Assembly (NCBI GenBank): GCA_963575745.1
Contig: CAUYUJ010004293.1
Coordinates: 1 to 64,000, forward strand
Direction of reading: 5' to 3'
DNA from: Prorocentrum cordatum
Taxonomy: Eukaryota > Sar > Dinophyceae > Prorocentrales > Prorocentraceae
DNA: 64,000 bases
In this document: piece by piece, positions 19,101 through 27,549 of the stretch
Numbering within the stretch: the stretch's first letter is position 1
Layout of the letters: the number at the start of each line of letters is the position of its first letter
Position numbers and translations under genes: made by a program
Notes under the pieces: generated by a model
What the model was told of the DNA's origin: nothing
What the model saw: the letters and a program-made list of their open reading frames with translations, nothing else
Databases searched by the model: none

Positions 19101-20399
19101 CCTTCGAACACGATTCCAACGACGACGACTATCCTTGAACGTAGCCTCATCGATCTGACCAGATTTCCAGAGTTTGTGAACTCTGTAGTGGGCCTCTTTC
19201 ACCTGAGCTTCCTCCTGGGTCAACTTCGGGACGAGTGAAGCCGATTTAAAGCCATAACAGCGTTTGTCGGCAACAGCCCCCTCCTTCAATCGTGATTCCA
19301 GGTCAGCTAGAGAAATGGATCTCCACCTAGTATGCCAGATCACCCTTCCCTCAGACTCCTCCGTGCAGTACTGATTTTTGCGTTTTTTGTTTTGGCCGCT
19401 ACCCCCACCAGACTTCCACCCAGCAACCTGTGTAACGGCCATATCAAACTCTCTGCACTGTTTCACCTCCTTACCCTCCAGCACAAACCACGAGGCGAAC
19501 GATCGACTGCCAGTGGCCTTCGTCCTACCAGAGGACTTCCCCCGCAGCAAACATGGGAGATCAAAACATATCATCTTGTGGTCACTCCATTCAGTGTCCC
19601 GAGAGCCAGGAGGGTGCGCATACATAACGTGCAACTTAGAACACATAACATGAGTCTCCCAAGTCACAGGACACGCAACATAGTCGATGACGTGTTTTGT
19701 CCTAGCACCTCCACCACACCAGGTAAACTCACGGTCAATGAATGTGTTGATCAGCTTCAGACGTAGCTGGGCCATACAAACACACCAGGCACGCGCACAT
19801 GCACCCTGCAACACATTCCTCTGCCTCTCCTCCCTCACAGTACGCTCGTTTACACCACCACCAGAGATACGAAGTCGATCGATCTCAACATGAGGCTGCA
19901 CTTCAACATTGGCGTCGGCACAAACAACAACATCATGAATACTGTACTTTTGACGCATGCGCACCACAGCACTCGATAATTCAAGAAGAACGTTCTGGTA
20001 CAGCTGGAACGTGGCCTGGTACCCCTCAGACGTTGTCCCAAAGAATCCTTGCTGAGGAAGATACACGCTAGCATAGATGAATGCGCCCACTTCTGGCCCA
20101 CGGAAGGCACAGACCGCAAATCTTCTACCAGCAGCGTGTCCCAAGAAACAGGAGTTGAGAGTAGACGAGAATAGTACACCTGCTTGGCCCTCCATCGAGC
20201 CACTGTCAAGCTTCACTTCAGCCGAGCTGCGATAGTGAAAACCAGACTCATTCAACGTATCACGTCTGAGAAACTGGCACTCCTGGAGCCCAACAAGTTG
20301 CACTCCCAGCTCACGCAAGTAAGGAAGAGCAGATAGGGAAGTAGCATCACTCATCATTCTGATGTTCCAACAGGCCGCCCTCAACGGGCGGGTACGTCG
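16161..20399 (-). CDS. LINE1 ORF2: endonuclease, reverse transcriptase, rearranged RNase H
   Basis: About 1,410 codons directly after the ORF1 UGA, in the same frame. The endonuclease (about 1-290) shows ACWNIR, VGLQEC, ASVYLP, CADANVEV, FTWCGGGARTKHVIDYV and WSDHKMI, the usual AP-endonuclease series. The RT has motif A SLDVATAFD near 661, motif B TGSKEGP, and motif C FIWADNVLL near 770, with ADN replacing ADD. The C terminus is RNase H-like but reordered: strand 4 IELKGDSQCVVRWI (~1231), terminal helix REDNTAADELTHRAR (~1285), then strand 1 SFDGGRSYLGVGCG (~1327) and helix A TITAAELESARQLL (~1383). The first Met lies after the catalytic Asn of WNIRMMS, so AUG initiation would lose the first strand. 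Confidence 0.85.
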   Translation of the reverse strand, partial: RRTRPLRAACWNIRMMSDATSLSALPYLRELGVQLVGLQECQFLRRDTLNESGFHYRSSAEVKLDSGSMEGQAGVLFSSTLNSCFLGHAAGRRFAVCAFRGPEVGAFIYASVYLPQQGFFGTTSEGYQATFQLYQNVLLELSSAVVRMRQKYSIHDVVVCADANVEVQPHVEIDRLRISGGGVNERTVREERQRNVLQGACARAWCVCMAQLRLKLINTFIDREFTWCGGGARTKHVIDYVACPVTWETHVMCSKLHVMYAHPPGSRDTEWSDHKMICFDLPCLLRGKSSGRTKATGSRSFASWFVLEGKEVKQCREFDMAVTQVAGWKSGGGSGQNKKRKNQYCTEESEGRVIWHTRWRSISLADLESRLKEGAVADKRCYGFKSASLVPKLTQEEAQVKEAHYRVHKLWKSGQIDEATFKDSRRRWNRVRRQFMKRLLLYRYRDGVKTKTVTNSMMIDGEWCEDRSKWKEDMTRVVRAKYSKSERLAMNLATLEQLRVQADEARARSTHTSSPITMHVLCRARSRLREGKAVGADGISARMLRSLSWEALRVVLDCFQRRFWRMAEAPESWKFIRASIMLKNGKNKRFDDSRTLAVNSVVNTWYMGCLCILLSSHLVSIAPVVAPSLCLYGFQQGRKTHEVTSGLKAMCRHARLWGKEENIVFASLDVATAFDSLTVQVASSTLERLCVDVELRYGLIENSVGNEAVFHFEGVCTDTLPWTTCVKTGSKEGPDLWTAQSLVMFGDITSAWARDAVGVVLSGEAGGIVVSHFIWADNVLLTAPDRPTLAKMILQLTWALHDHGFRWKQSSLEFMDVGSTTGVTEPLMVTLFPPGMSRGPNVSLPENITIPQVDEIIVLGTKIARKFKDHDDVRYRMAKAIRAFWNDRAFYTSRRIAWKNKFARYESRVRSKFLFGLEGATVDSSTIAFIHKEEGKMLSRMTWRAKREEEGWAVFMSRMYKRGRQAFYEAGRPPLAQVFLYRQWKWAKDIALSCFGRGGGGVEEISVVGGSQLVPPPSYAPGAPADDTTPSEPTNRRKRKTMCMNEAKRQRTQLSQNTARLRDRFEDPTRYYNQPTVVDTGTAVNGYLQARLSMLHGGGEWESRRDDLILSLGSQAGRAGTRVRTGGAPIGMRPWRTPFELVGGKYWYHVLEWTEEAWVKFAREVFTLLQVPGVSDFLVLKDPIPWKPMEEREEEVLSEELSRKKEEVLSKRYAKILEDYTEWEFQVGRIAIELKGDSQCVVRWIQGLYFTANVHYDKIVGGIQNKLDILAKRCGVQAACLGRHIFKWVYREDNTAADELTHRARQGICRTRFRHDLLSHIKAHAILIDAIRGSFDGGRSYLGVGCGWQIDFHLCSSSVAEYPLTLPSGVWEPNVASSSFLLPPSSTITAAELESARQLLLGVEECLHLAGY

Positions 20400-20402
20400 T
20401 CA
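20400..20402 (-). promoter_or_regulatory. LINE1 ORF1/ORF2 stop, UGA CGA
   Basis: A single UGA separates ORF1 and ORF2 in one frame. It is followed by C, a context known to favour readthrough in several viruses. LINE2 and LINE3 have the same arrangement. Confidence 0.65.
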
Positions 20403-20696
20403 CACGGAATCTCCATTCAGCAGCGTCTGCCAGGGCCCAGGAAGGATCTTGTCATCGAACTCAATCACCGATTCAGGCCTCAGAGTCCAACCATGCCTGG
20501 GATCCCAGGTTCCCAAACAGATCTGCCCACCGGTCTCAGGATAGCCCCAAGCCCAAGACATCACAGGAGACCCATACTGAATTTTGACACGATTGTTTTT
20601 CTTCAGCGGGTTCCTCACACGAAAGTATGTAGCTGTAAGTTTACTGCCAGCACTCACCTGTCCCTCACGCCAAGGCTCACACTGCACACGAATGCC

Positions 20697-20701
20697 GATG
20701 T
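20697..20701. repeat. Copia1 target-site duplication GATGT (left copy)
   Basis: GATGT abuts the left LTR here and the right LTR at 26530-26534. Five bases is the usual copia duplication. Confidence 0.9.
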
Positions 20702-20844
20702 TCTTGACAGCAATAATCGATGCCGATCCGTTTCACTCTCAAATCCTCAGCGCCGAAACGGCTTCAGTACAGTGCATGGGTGAGAGCGGGAAAGGGATAT
20801 GTAGGGGAGGCACGGAAGGGCGTCGGGGGCGATACATCTCGACA
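20702..20844 (-). repeat. Copia1 3' LTR (143 bp)
   Basis: In element orientation it starts TGTCGAGATG and ends TGCTGTCAAGA. It matches the copy at 26387-26529. The non-canonical ..GA end is fixed by the target duplication and by the adjacent primer-binding site. Confidence 0.9.
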
Positions 20845-20891
20845 CCCCTCCTCGAGCCTCTTGCCGAGGGCGCACGCGCAGCGGGCAGGCA

Positions 20892-23800
20892 CTAGCCACG
20901 ATGCCCGAAACAAAACGCACACGCTCCGCGGCTCACAAGACGGCGCCTCCGCGACCTCAACCCGCGGCAGGCAGCGTCGGCGTGGACCGCACTCTCGGCA
21001 CTGTCCGTGTGGTGCAGCATGCGCACCCCCTGGCCCAGCGCCCGCGCGCAGATCAGGCACCCGCTCCTCGTCACCAGCGGGTGATGCCGATCGCGCAGAG
21101 CCTGGCAGTTCGGACTCGAGTGGATCGAGGTTCCGACCGTGTCCAGGTGGAACAGCAGCACGCCCCTGCCACGCGGCTCCGACGGCCCCCGACATGGATC
21201 ACGGGGAGCGTCGGGTGCTGGAGGCGGATCGGGTTCTGGCTCCGATCTGCCCCTCTCCGAGCTCTCACTGGGCTGACCCTTGGAGCAGCCCTTGCCCGTC
21301 CGTCCTGCAGCTGACCTCGGGAGGTATAGGCACATGCACCGGCCACACCAGCATAGCATCACGCCCACGAGCATGCAGAGGACCGACCAGATCACCACGA
21401 TCGCCAGGTGTGGATCGGGTCCGCCGTCGGGCGTGGCTGGCTGGGCCTTCACGCCGTTCACGAGGACCATGAACGTCGCCAGGTACCGTGCTCCTCGGGA
21501 CGCGCTCAGGGCAGCCACGATGCCATTCCCGAGGGCGTCGATCGGGACCAGACCGAGCATGGTGCGGCACTTCTCGAGCGCACCCTTCCCCAGGAACTTC
21601 GTCCCAACGTCGGGGAGGTTCTCCGTGCCCTTCACCTTCACGATCTTGATCTGGCCCGTACCGACCAGCTGCTGGAGCCATAGCCACTTCACCTCCAGAT
21701 GTCGTAACCTGCCGAGTCCGCGCCGCGAGGCGATCGCGATGGCGGAGGACGCGTCGCACTCGATCTCCAGTGACGCGTCGAAGCCCATGAACTTGACGAG
21801 CTCCCTCACGTACAGCATCTCCGCCGCCAGCTCCACGGCCCCCAGGTACTCGGCCTCAGGGCTCGACTGGGCGAGTACTGACTCCGTGCGGGCGTAGGCA
21901 CTGACGACCACCCCGCACCACCGCACGATCCCGCATGCCGTCGACTTGCGGGTCTCGTGGCATCCCGCCCAGTCCGAGTCGGTGCTACCTCGGATGCGCT
22001 TGTAGTCCTTCGTGGAGCGGTGAACCATGGCTAGGTCGACCGTCCCGCTGAGGTAGCGGAGGAGGTGCTTCAGGCACTTCATGTCGGCCACCCTCGGCTC
22101 GCTTAGCCGACGACCGAGCTCCTTCAGCGGGTACATCACGTCCAGCCTCCGCGGGATCGCGTACTGGATCTTCCCGCAGCACCTCCTGTACAGCGAGTGC
22201 TCCTCGCTGTTGAGCGGCTGCTCGGCTCCGGGCGGAGTGAGGTCTGGCCTGACCCCAGCCGTGCCCACAGGCCTGCAGCCCAGCATCCCCGCCGCATCGA
22301 GGATGCTCTCGACGTACCCGGGCTTGCTCTTCTCCACGATCACGTCCCCGAACCTCTGCAGCGACGAGCCGAGGTAGATCACGGGGTTCTCGCCCAGGAC
22401 GTACCGCCCCTTGATCGCGAGGTGCTTGGCCAGCTCGTCGAAGAACTCGTCGAGCACTCCCCGCGTGGGACCTGAGGCAAGAGGATCGTCCGTGTGGACC
22501 ACGACCCTGATGCCCTTCTCGATGTGATGGTATATAGTGGGCTCCGCCTTGCAGACCTTGAATCCAATCCCGACCACGATGCTCTCCAGGAACTCCTGGA
22601 ATCGCAGCGCTGCCTCTCTGAGCCCATACAGAGACCTCTTCAGTCTCCACACGTATCCATGCCCCATGCCGTACTCGGGCGGCATCTCCACGTAGATCTC
22701 GGTGCCGTCCTTCACGGGCGTGTGCATGAACGCCACGCTGAAATCCGTTGTCACGATGACGTGCTTGAGCATCAGCGCCGCCGCCATCAGCACGCGCACA
22801 GCCTCCGTGCGCGGGGTGCAGGCGAAGAAATCCCCCGCCTGGGCGTCCCTGAACTGCTTCACGACGAACCTGCTGCGGACCCCCTCACCCTTCTTGCGGT
22901 GGCACCACCTCGTGCCCCACACCTTCATGTCTCGGGGTCGCGCCACGACCTCACCGACGCCGAGGGACTCCATGAAGTTCACCTCCCTCTTGATCCCCTC
23001 GCGGACGGCGTCGGGGTCGAGGCACTCACCGTCGTCGTCGTCGTAGTACGCCTCGCTCAGCAGCTCGAAGTTGGGGTCGAGCTCGCACGGCGTGCAGAGC
23101 TCGGCGTCGTCTGGGTAGCCCATCAAGTTGGCGACGGACACGACGCCAACCTTCACCGTAGCAATTCTCCTCTCCTTGTGCGCCTCGCCTTCCGCAGGCG
23201 CCTCATCGCCGGCCCGCTTGCCAGCCGAGCTCTCAGGCTCCTCGATTGCTGCACGCTTCACCTCAGGTGCAGCTGCGCTCTCTGCCGCGGCCCGCTTGCC
23301 ACGCGGCTCGTTAGGAGGCAGCCCCCTCCTCTCAAGACAGAAGTTCGAATGACGGTACGATATGCCCAAGCATCCACTACAGCCTGGGGTAAACTCTCTT
23401 GACATCGGGTCTGGAAGTACTCGTGTAACTGGTCGGCCCCTCGGCCTCTTCGTGACGGGCTGTGGTGCGTCCTCGACGTCGTCCATGGCCTCGTCGCCGT
23501 CGGCGGCTGCCTCGGCGCCCCCTGGGTCCCCCTCCTGCGGCTCCTCGGACCTCACCTCCCCCTCCTGGGGGCCTGCCTGCCCCTCCTCGGGCGCGGCGTC
23601 CGCTGGTCGCGGAAGCCTGGCGGGCTGCGGGAGGTTGAGGTCGGGGGCTGGTCTGTCTGCCACTGGCGTGGATGCATTCGGCGCCTTCGTGTCGCTCGGG
23701 ATGCCCTTCATGGCCAGGAGCAGCTGCTTGTCGTAGCGCTCGCTCTCCACGAGCCTCCGTACGGACCTCGCCACGACGATGCCATGCCTGGTGCCGCAGA

Positions 23801-26327
23801 TGTGGGAGTCGTCCTCCGACGACCGCCCGAGGTAGATGCCGTAGCCCCACGCGGACTCGAACTTGGCGGCGATAGGCCCAGGTTGCCTCCACATGACCGT
23901 CTCGCCGAGCGGTAGGACCTTCTTGACATAATGCCTCTCGTGCTGACGCTCGTAGGACGTCTTGTAGTCGGAGCGGTGGATGAGGAAGCGATCGTGGGTC
24001 CACGATGCGTGGCGCACGATCCAGGCCATCAGGGGATGCCTCAACTCGATCACGATACCGTACTTTGCCCCAATGGCTCTCCTCCAGGTCCTCGTCATGC
24101 CCTCGATGAACGAGTGGAACCTCTCCACCATGCCGTTGCTCCCCTTGCTCGTCTTCGGTGTGTACCTGAAGGTCGCGTTGTTCCCGATGTCCCTCGCGAC
24201 CTTGGCCGCCACGTCCTTGGCCGCATTCTCGGGGTCGCACTGGATGATAACCTTCTCAAACCCGAGCTTCTCCACGTACCGCTTGAGACACTTCAGGAGA
24301 AACAGGTCTCCTCCACCTTTCGCCTCGCACCATACCGAGGCCGTAGAGTGGTATACGTTGTCGATGGCATTCATGACTGGGTGCACTTTCTCGTCACGAT
24401 GCGTCTTGCCGAACATGTAGTCGATCTGGATCACAGGCACACCCTCTACCTCTTTGATCCTCTCATGCCTGTCGTCCAGGCCTCGCCCCCCTACACAGTC
24501 CGCGCACCACGCTGCGTATGGACAGTGGAGGGCCTCGTGAGCCTCCCTCTCGGCTCGTGTCGGCTCCCTGGGAGCCGTCATCACCGTAGCCTCGGGCCTG
24601 ACTTCTTGCTCCATCGGCTGGTCCACCTGCGCAGCGATGTACTCCTCGGGGACGCCCGTCGCCGTGTTGTAGACGACCAGGCCGTCCGCGCCGATCTTGG
24701 TGCCGACGTAGCTCATCACCGTCGCGCGCAGGAAGAACAGGCCGAGCCTCCTCTTCAGCCCAAGCCGTGATCGCCCGCTCCTCGAATCCCGCGTGATCGA
24801 GGGTGGGCCCGTCGAGCCTGACGGTGGGAACTCCACCCCAGCTCCTGCCTTGTTGATGCTGTTGACACTCAGGATCGGTTGTGTCACCTCCGTGACGTGG
24901 AATCTCACACTGATCTCGTCGTCATTCTGCGTCTTCAAGTTCACCTGCTTGTCCCCGTAGTGCTTCAGGGAGGTCCCGTTGGCGACCTTGATCTCCAGCC
25001 TCCTGTCCTGCATAGTGGGGTAGTCGGGGAAGTCGCTGGGCCCGCACACCGACTTGTTGGCGCCAGTGTCCACCATGATGTCAACCGTCTGGCCAACTCT
25101 CGTTCCGCTCGGGCCCTCAAGTGTGCCGACGGCGAAGATCCACGCAGCGTCCTCGCACTCGGAGCACTGGAGGGCGTTGGCACTGATGGAGGCGCTGGCG
25201 TCCTCGTGGGAGGAGGCCGCACCCTTCTCCTTCTCGTTGGTGGTGTCCCAGCTCGCCCACTTCTCGTCCCAGGTGTTGCCGTCCCAGCCACTGCCGTCCC
25301 AGGTGCTCACGTTGTGGATCTTGGCGTAGCAGTCCTTCTGTTTGTGCCCCCACTTGCCGCATCGTCCACAGTGTCCCTGGAACTTCTTCTCTCCGCCGGC
25401 GATGCCACCGCCGCTGCTCCTGTCCTTGCCCTTTCCTCTGGTGTCGTTGCCTTTGCCCTTGCCTTTGCCTTTGGCCTTGCCGTATCCTTTTCCGCCCTTG
25501 CTGTTGATGGCGCCGATGTCCATCGGCGCAGGGCCACCAGGCATGGACTGCTTCGTGAGCAGGAAGTCGGCGGCCACCTTCTTGATCCTCGCCCACTGGA
25601 TCTCCTCCTTGGGTGTCCCCAGCAGCACGTGGTTCCTCAAGGCCTCAGGGGCTCGTGCGATCAGGACCGCCGAGCGGATGTTGTCGCTGAGGGCCTCGCT
25701 CGCCAGCTTCTCGTACTCTTCGATCGAGATCTCGAACTTCGCCATGTTGTCGAGGAAATCCGCTTCTCCGCCGAAGTCGAACTCCAGCACCCTCATCAGT
25801 CTCGACAGAATGCTGCCCATGTTCTGAGGGTCATACTGGGAGCTCAGCCTGCGGTATGCCTCGAATCCGTCTTGGTTGCTGACCTTGCGGATGATGCCGA
25901 GCGGGGTGCCCTCCGTATACATCGTGAGCTGGTAGAATAACGACTGTGCCATCTGTCTCCACTCATCGTCGTAGTTGGCATAGTTCAGCTGGTTCTGGCT
26001 GTACTCGACCTGGGTCATTCCCTCTAAGCACTTCCGACTCTGATTGCCGATGTATGCCTTGAACTTGAACGCCCAATCATGGAAGTCCAGCTTCTTCGTG
26101 TTGTCGAAGGTCGGCGGCTTCCCTTTGTCTCCGATAATGGCGTTGGCGAAAGCCTTCGTCGTCTGATGCCGACTCGCTGCGTCTGCGTCGGCTCGCTCCG
26201 TCTGGAGGCCTGTGATCGTCTGGTTCTGGTTCTCGACCGTCTCCATCAGTCGGCCGAGCTCTCGCTTCGTCTCTAGCAGCTCCTGTGCGAGAGCCTCCAC
26301 GCTCATCGCGGCCGTCAGTCGCCTCAC
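20892..26327 (-). CDS. Copia1 Gag-Pol polyprotein with membrane and HCCC extension
   Basis: 1,811 residues in one frame. Gag has a zinc knuckle, CGRCGKWGHKQKDC. The protease shows IMVDTGANKS. The integrase has an HHCC-like start (HEALHCPYAAWCADC) and acidic residues in IQIDYMF, IQCDPEN and GMVERFH. The RT has TTDFSVAFMHTPV, SLYGLREAALRFQEF and VVVHTDDPLASG, with HTDD in place of the usual YVDD. RNase H follows the copia pattern (STDSDWAG, RKSTACG, SSPEAEYLGA, IECDASSAI, LPDVGTKFLG). An extra ~190 residues follow: a membrane span (IVVIWSVLCMLVGVMLCWCG), a Pro/Glu-rich linker and two H-x4-C-x15-C-x2-C units (IHSSPNC...CLIC and VHADAAC...CAFC). Function of the extension is unknown. Confidence 0.92.
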   Translation of the reverse strand: MRRLTAAMSVEALAQELLETKRELGRLMETVENQNQTITGLQTERADADAASRHQTTKAFANAIIGDKGKPPTFDNTKKLDFHDWAFKFKAYIGNQSRKCLEGMTQVEYSQNQLNYANYDDEWRQMAQSLFYQLTMYTEGTPLGIIRKVSNQDGFEAYRRLSSQYDPQNMGSILSRLMRVLEFDFGGEADFLDNMAKFEISIEEYEKLASEALSDNIRSAVLIARAPEALRNHVLLGTPKEEIQWARIKKVAADFLLTKQSMPGGPAPMDIGAINSKGGKGYGKAKGKGKGKGNDTRGKGKDRSSGGGIAGGEKKFQGHCGRCGKWGHKQKDCYAKIHNVSTWDGSGWDGNTWDEKWASWDTTNEKEKGAASSHEDASASISANALQCSECEDAAWIFAVGTLEGPSGTRVGQTVDIMVDTGANKSVCGPSDFPDYPTMQDRRLEIKVANGTSLKHYGDKQVNLKTQNDDEISVRFHVTEVTQPILSVNSINKAGAGVEFPPSGSTGPPSITRDSRSGRSRLGLKRRLGLFFLRATVMSYVGTKIGADGLVVYNTATGVPEEYIAAQVDQPMEQEVRPEATVMTAPREPTRAEREAHEALHCPYAAWCADCVGGRGLDDRHERIKEVEGVPVIQIDYMFGKTHRDEKVHPVMNAIDNVYHSTASVWCEAKGGGDLFLLKCLKRYVEKLGFEKVIIQCDPENAAKDVAAKVARDIGNNATFRYTPKTSKGSNGMVERFHSFIEGMTRTWRRAIGAKYGIVIELRHPLMAWIVRHASWTHDRFLIHRSDYKTSYERQHERHYVKKVLPLGETVMWRQPGPIAAKFESAWGYGIYLGRSSEDDSHICGTRHGIVVARSVRRLVESERYDKQLLLAMKGIPSDTKAPNASTPVADRPAPDLNLPQPARLPRPADAAPEEGQAGPQEGEVRSEEPQEGDPGGAEAAADGDEAMDDVEDAPQPVTKRPRGRPVTRVLPDPMSREFTPGCSGCLGISYRHSNFCLERRGLPPNEPRGKRAAAESAAAPEVKRAAIEEPESSAGKRAGDEAPAEGEAHKERRIATVKVGVVSVANLMGYPDDAELCTPCELDPNFELLSEAYYDDDDGECLDPDAVREGIKREVNFMESLGVGEVVARPRDMKVWGTRWCHRKKGEGVRSRFVVKQFRDAQAGDFFACTPRTEAVRVLMAAALMLKHVIVTTDFSVAFMHTPVKDGTEIYVEMPPEYGMGHGYVWRLKRSLYGLREAALRFQEFLESIVVGIGFKVCKAEPTIYHHIEKGIRVVVHTDDPLASGPTRGVLDEFFDELAKHLAIKGRYVLGENPVIYLGSSLQRFGDVIVEKSKPGYVESILDAAGMLGCRPVGTAGVRPDLTPPGAEQPLNSEEHSLYRRCCGKIQYAIPRRLDVMYPLKELGRRLSEPRVADMKCLKHLLRYLSGTVDLAMVHRSTKDYKRIRGSTDSDWAGCHETRKSTACGIVRWCGVVVSAYARTESVLAQSSPEAEYLGAVELAAEMLYVRELVKFMGFDASLEIECDASSAIAIASRRGLGRLRHLEVKWLWLQQLVGTGQIKIVKVKGTENLPDVGTKFLGKGALEKCRTMLGLVPIDALGNGIVAALSASRGARYLATFMVLVNGVKAQPATPDGGPDPHLAIVVIWSVLCMLVGVMLCWCGRCMCLYLPRSAAGRTGKGCSKGQPSESSERGRSEPEPDPPPAPDAPRDPCRGPSEPRGRGVLLFHLDTVGTSIHSSPNCQALRDRHHPLVTRSGCLICARALGQGVRMLHHTDSAESAVHADAACRGLRSRRRRLVSRGACAFCFGHRG

Positions 26328-26369
26328 GGGCGGCTGATCTGATCTCCGTGGATCTGCGGGTCCGTGTCA

Positions 26370-26386
26370 CCCGCGCTCCGCTGCCA
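26370..26386 (-). other. Copia1 primer-binding site
   Basis: TGGCAGCGGAGCGCGGG begins at the base after the 5' LTR. TGG complements the CCA end of a tRNA. The tRNA was not identified. Confidence 0.65.
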
Positions 26387-26529
26387 TCTTGACAGCAATA
26401 ATCGATGCCGATCCGTTTCACTCTCAAATCCTCAGCGCCGAAACGGCTTCAGTACAGTGCATGGGTGAGAGCGGGAAAGGGATATGTAGGGGAGGCACGG
26501 AAGGGCGTCGGGGGCGATACATCTCGACA
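26387..26529 (-). repeat. Copia1 5' LTR (143 bp)
   Basis: Same sequence as the LTR at 20702-20844. It is flanked on its outer side by GATGT (26530-26534), the right copy of the target duplication. Confidence 0.9.
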
Positions 26530-27549
26530 GATGTACGACTGAGTAGCTGCAGGAAGAGAATCATCTTTCCAAAGGGGACCCGTGCGCGAAGAGATAACTT
26601 TCCAGAACTCCTCCCTGACCTTCCAGACAGTCTCCTTACTCGTGCCATGAACGAAGAAAATACGCAGCCTAAAGACACCGAACGGCTTGCCCTGGTACTC
26701 TCTCTTAATGGCCTCACGATCAAAGATCTTCACATCAACCTCAAACTGCGAGCCAACTTCATCTAAGAGAATCTGGATAACTCTGGTGGCCCTGGTCTCT
26801 GACATGATGTTGCTCGCACGCGCCTGGACATCACGAGGGTCACCCGAAGTCCAGCCCGAGAGCGTCAAGTATCCAGGGACAAAGGGGGTTGTGCTCCTGG
26901 GTCCTGCATTGCCTCCAAGACTCACCCGAGTAGATACAGAGGCAGCCTCACTGGCCGCACCATCATTTCCTACCGTCGCTAACTGCTTCTGAACCTGAGC
27001 ATTCACCGCCTCCTGCTGCTGCTTCTGTTGCTTCACCTCCTCCCTAAGTTGTTCAAGCTCCGACTTTCAGGGTGCAACCTCCTGCTGGATCTCCTTCCTC
27101 ACCTCCTCCTTATGTTCCGTCAGAGTACATTTGAGCATATCTGCCAAGTTCTGGAACTCATTACGCAGTAGACCAATAGTGACAGGTTCTTTGTCATCCG
27201 AAGCGCCCCTACCACCTATCCCAGCACGAGCCATCTTGGAGGACCTGGAAGCATCCCCCACCTCATTTCTTTCACTGATCTGCTTCATAGAGACATCGGC
27301 ACAGGCAGCGGCAGCAGATGCAAAGGATGGAGCATGATGCATCACAAGTTGTGGTGGATGGCCAGCAGAGGATGGGTCTGTCGACATCGTATCTGCGATA
27401 CGTCCTGCTTTCGAAGCTTCCAACGCCGAGAATAGAGCACGTTCGTCCTGTGTCGTATGCTCAGGGATATCGTCCCAGCCCTCAAAGTCCCAGTCGTCTT
27501 CTGAAATAACAGCCGTGATTACAACACAACAAACACAAAGTGGCCCCAA
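26530..27549 (-). pseudogene. LINE1 ORF1, N-terminal part, with an internal UGA
   Basis: This is the 5' part of ORF1. It has an acidic N terminus (SEDDWDFEGWDD), a helical segment, and a coiled coil that continues across an in-frame TGA at 27067-27069 (QQEVAP-stop-KSELEQLREEVKQQK). A domain ending in QSYI follows, where copia1 was inserted. The annotated start is a TTG; no good AUG is seen. Just inside the 5' end, a T-rich tract ending TTTCAG then AAGACG could be a splice acceptor. Role expected from the LINE plan: RNA-binding ORF1 protein. Confidence 0.7.

Larger units (their letters stand above)
20400..20701 (-). pseudogene. LINE1 ORF1, C-terminal part (severed by copia1)
   Basis: About 98 codons continuing the ORF1 frame from 26530. 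The match RVQCEPWREGQV to RVQIECAPWKRDHV of LINE2 and RVRIEAPPWKRDHI of LINE3 shows which domain it is. The codon phase at 20696 agrees with that at 26535 once one GATGT is counted, so the insertion split an otherwise open frame. The segment ends at the UGA before ORF2. Confidence 0.8.
20702..26529 (-). mobile_element. Copia1: complete Ty1/copia-type LTR retrotransposon
   Basis: 5,828 bp with 143-bp LTRs at both ends, a 5-bp target duplication, a primer-binding site next to the 5' LTR, a purine tract GAGGAGGGG (20845-20853 on the minus strand) next to the 3' LTR, and one uninterrupted 1,811-codon polyprotein. The LTRs look identical by eye, which suggests a recent insertion. Confidence 0.92.
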
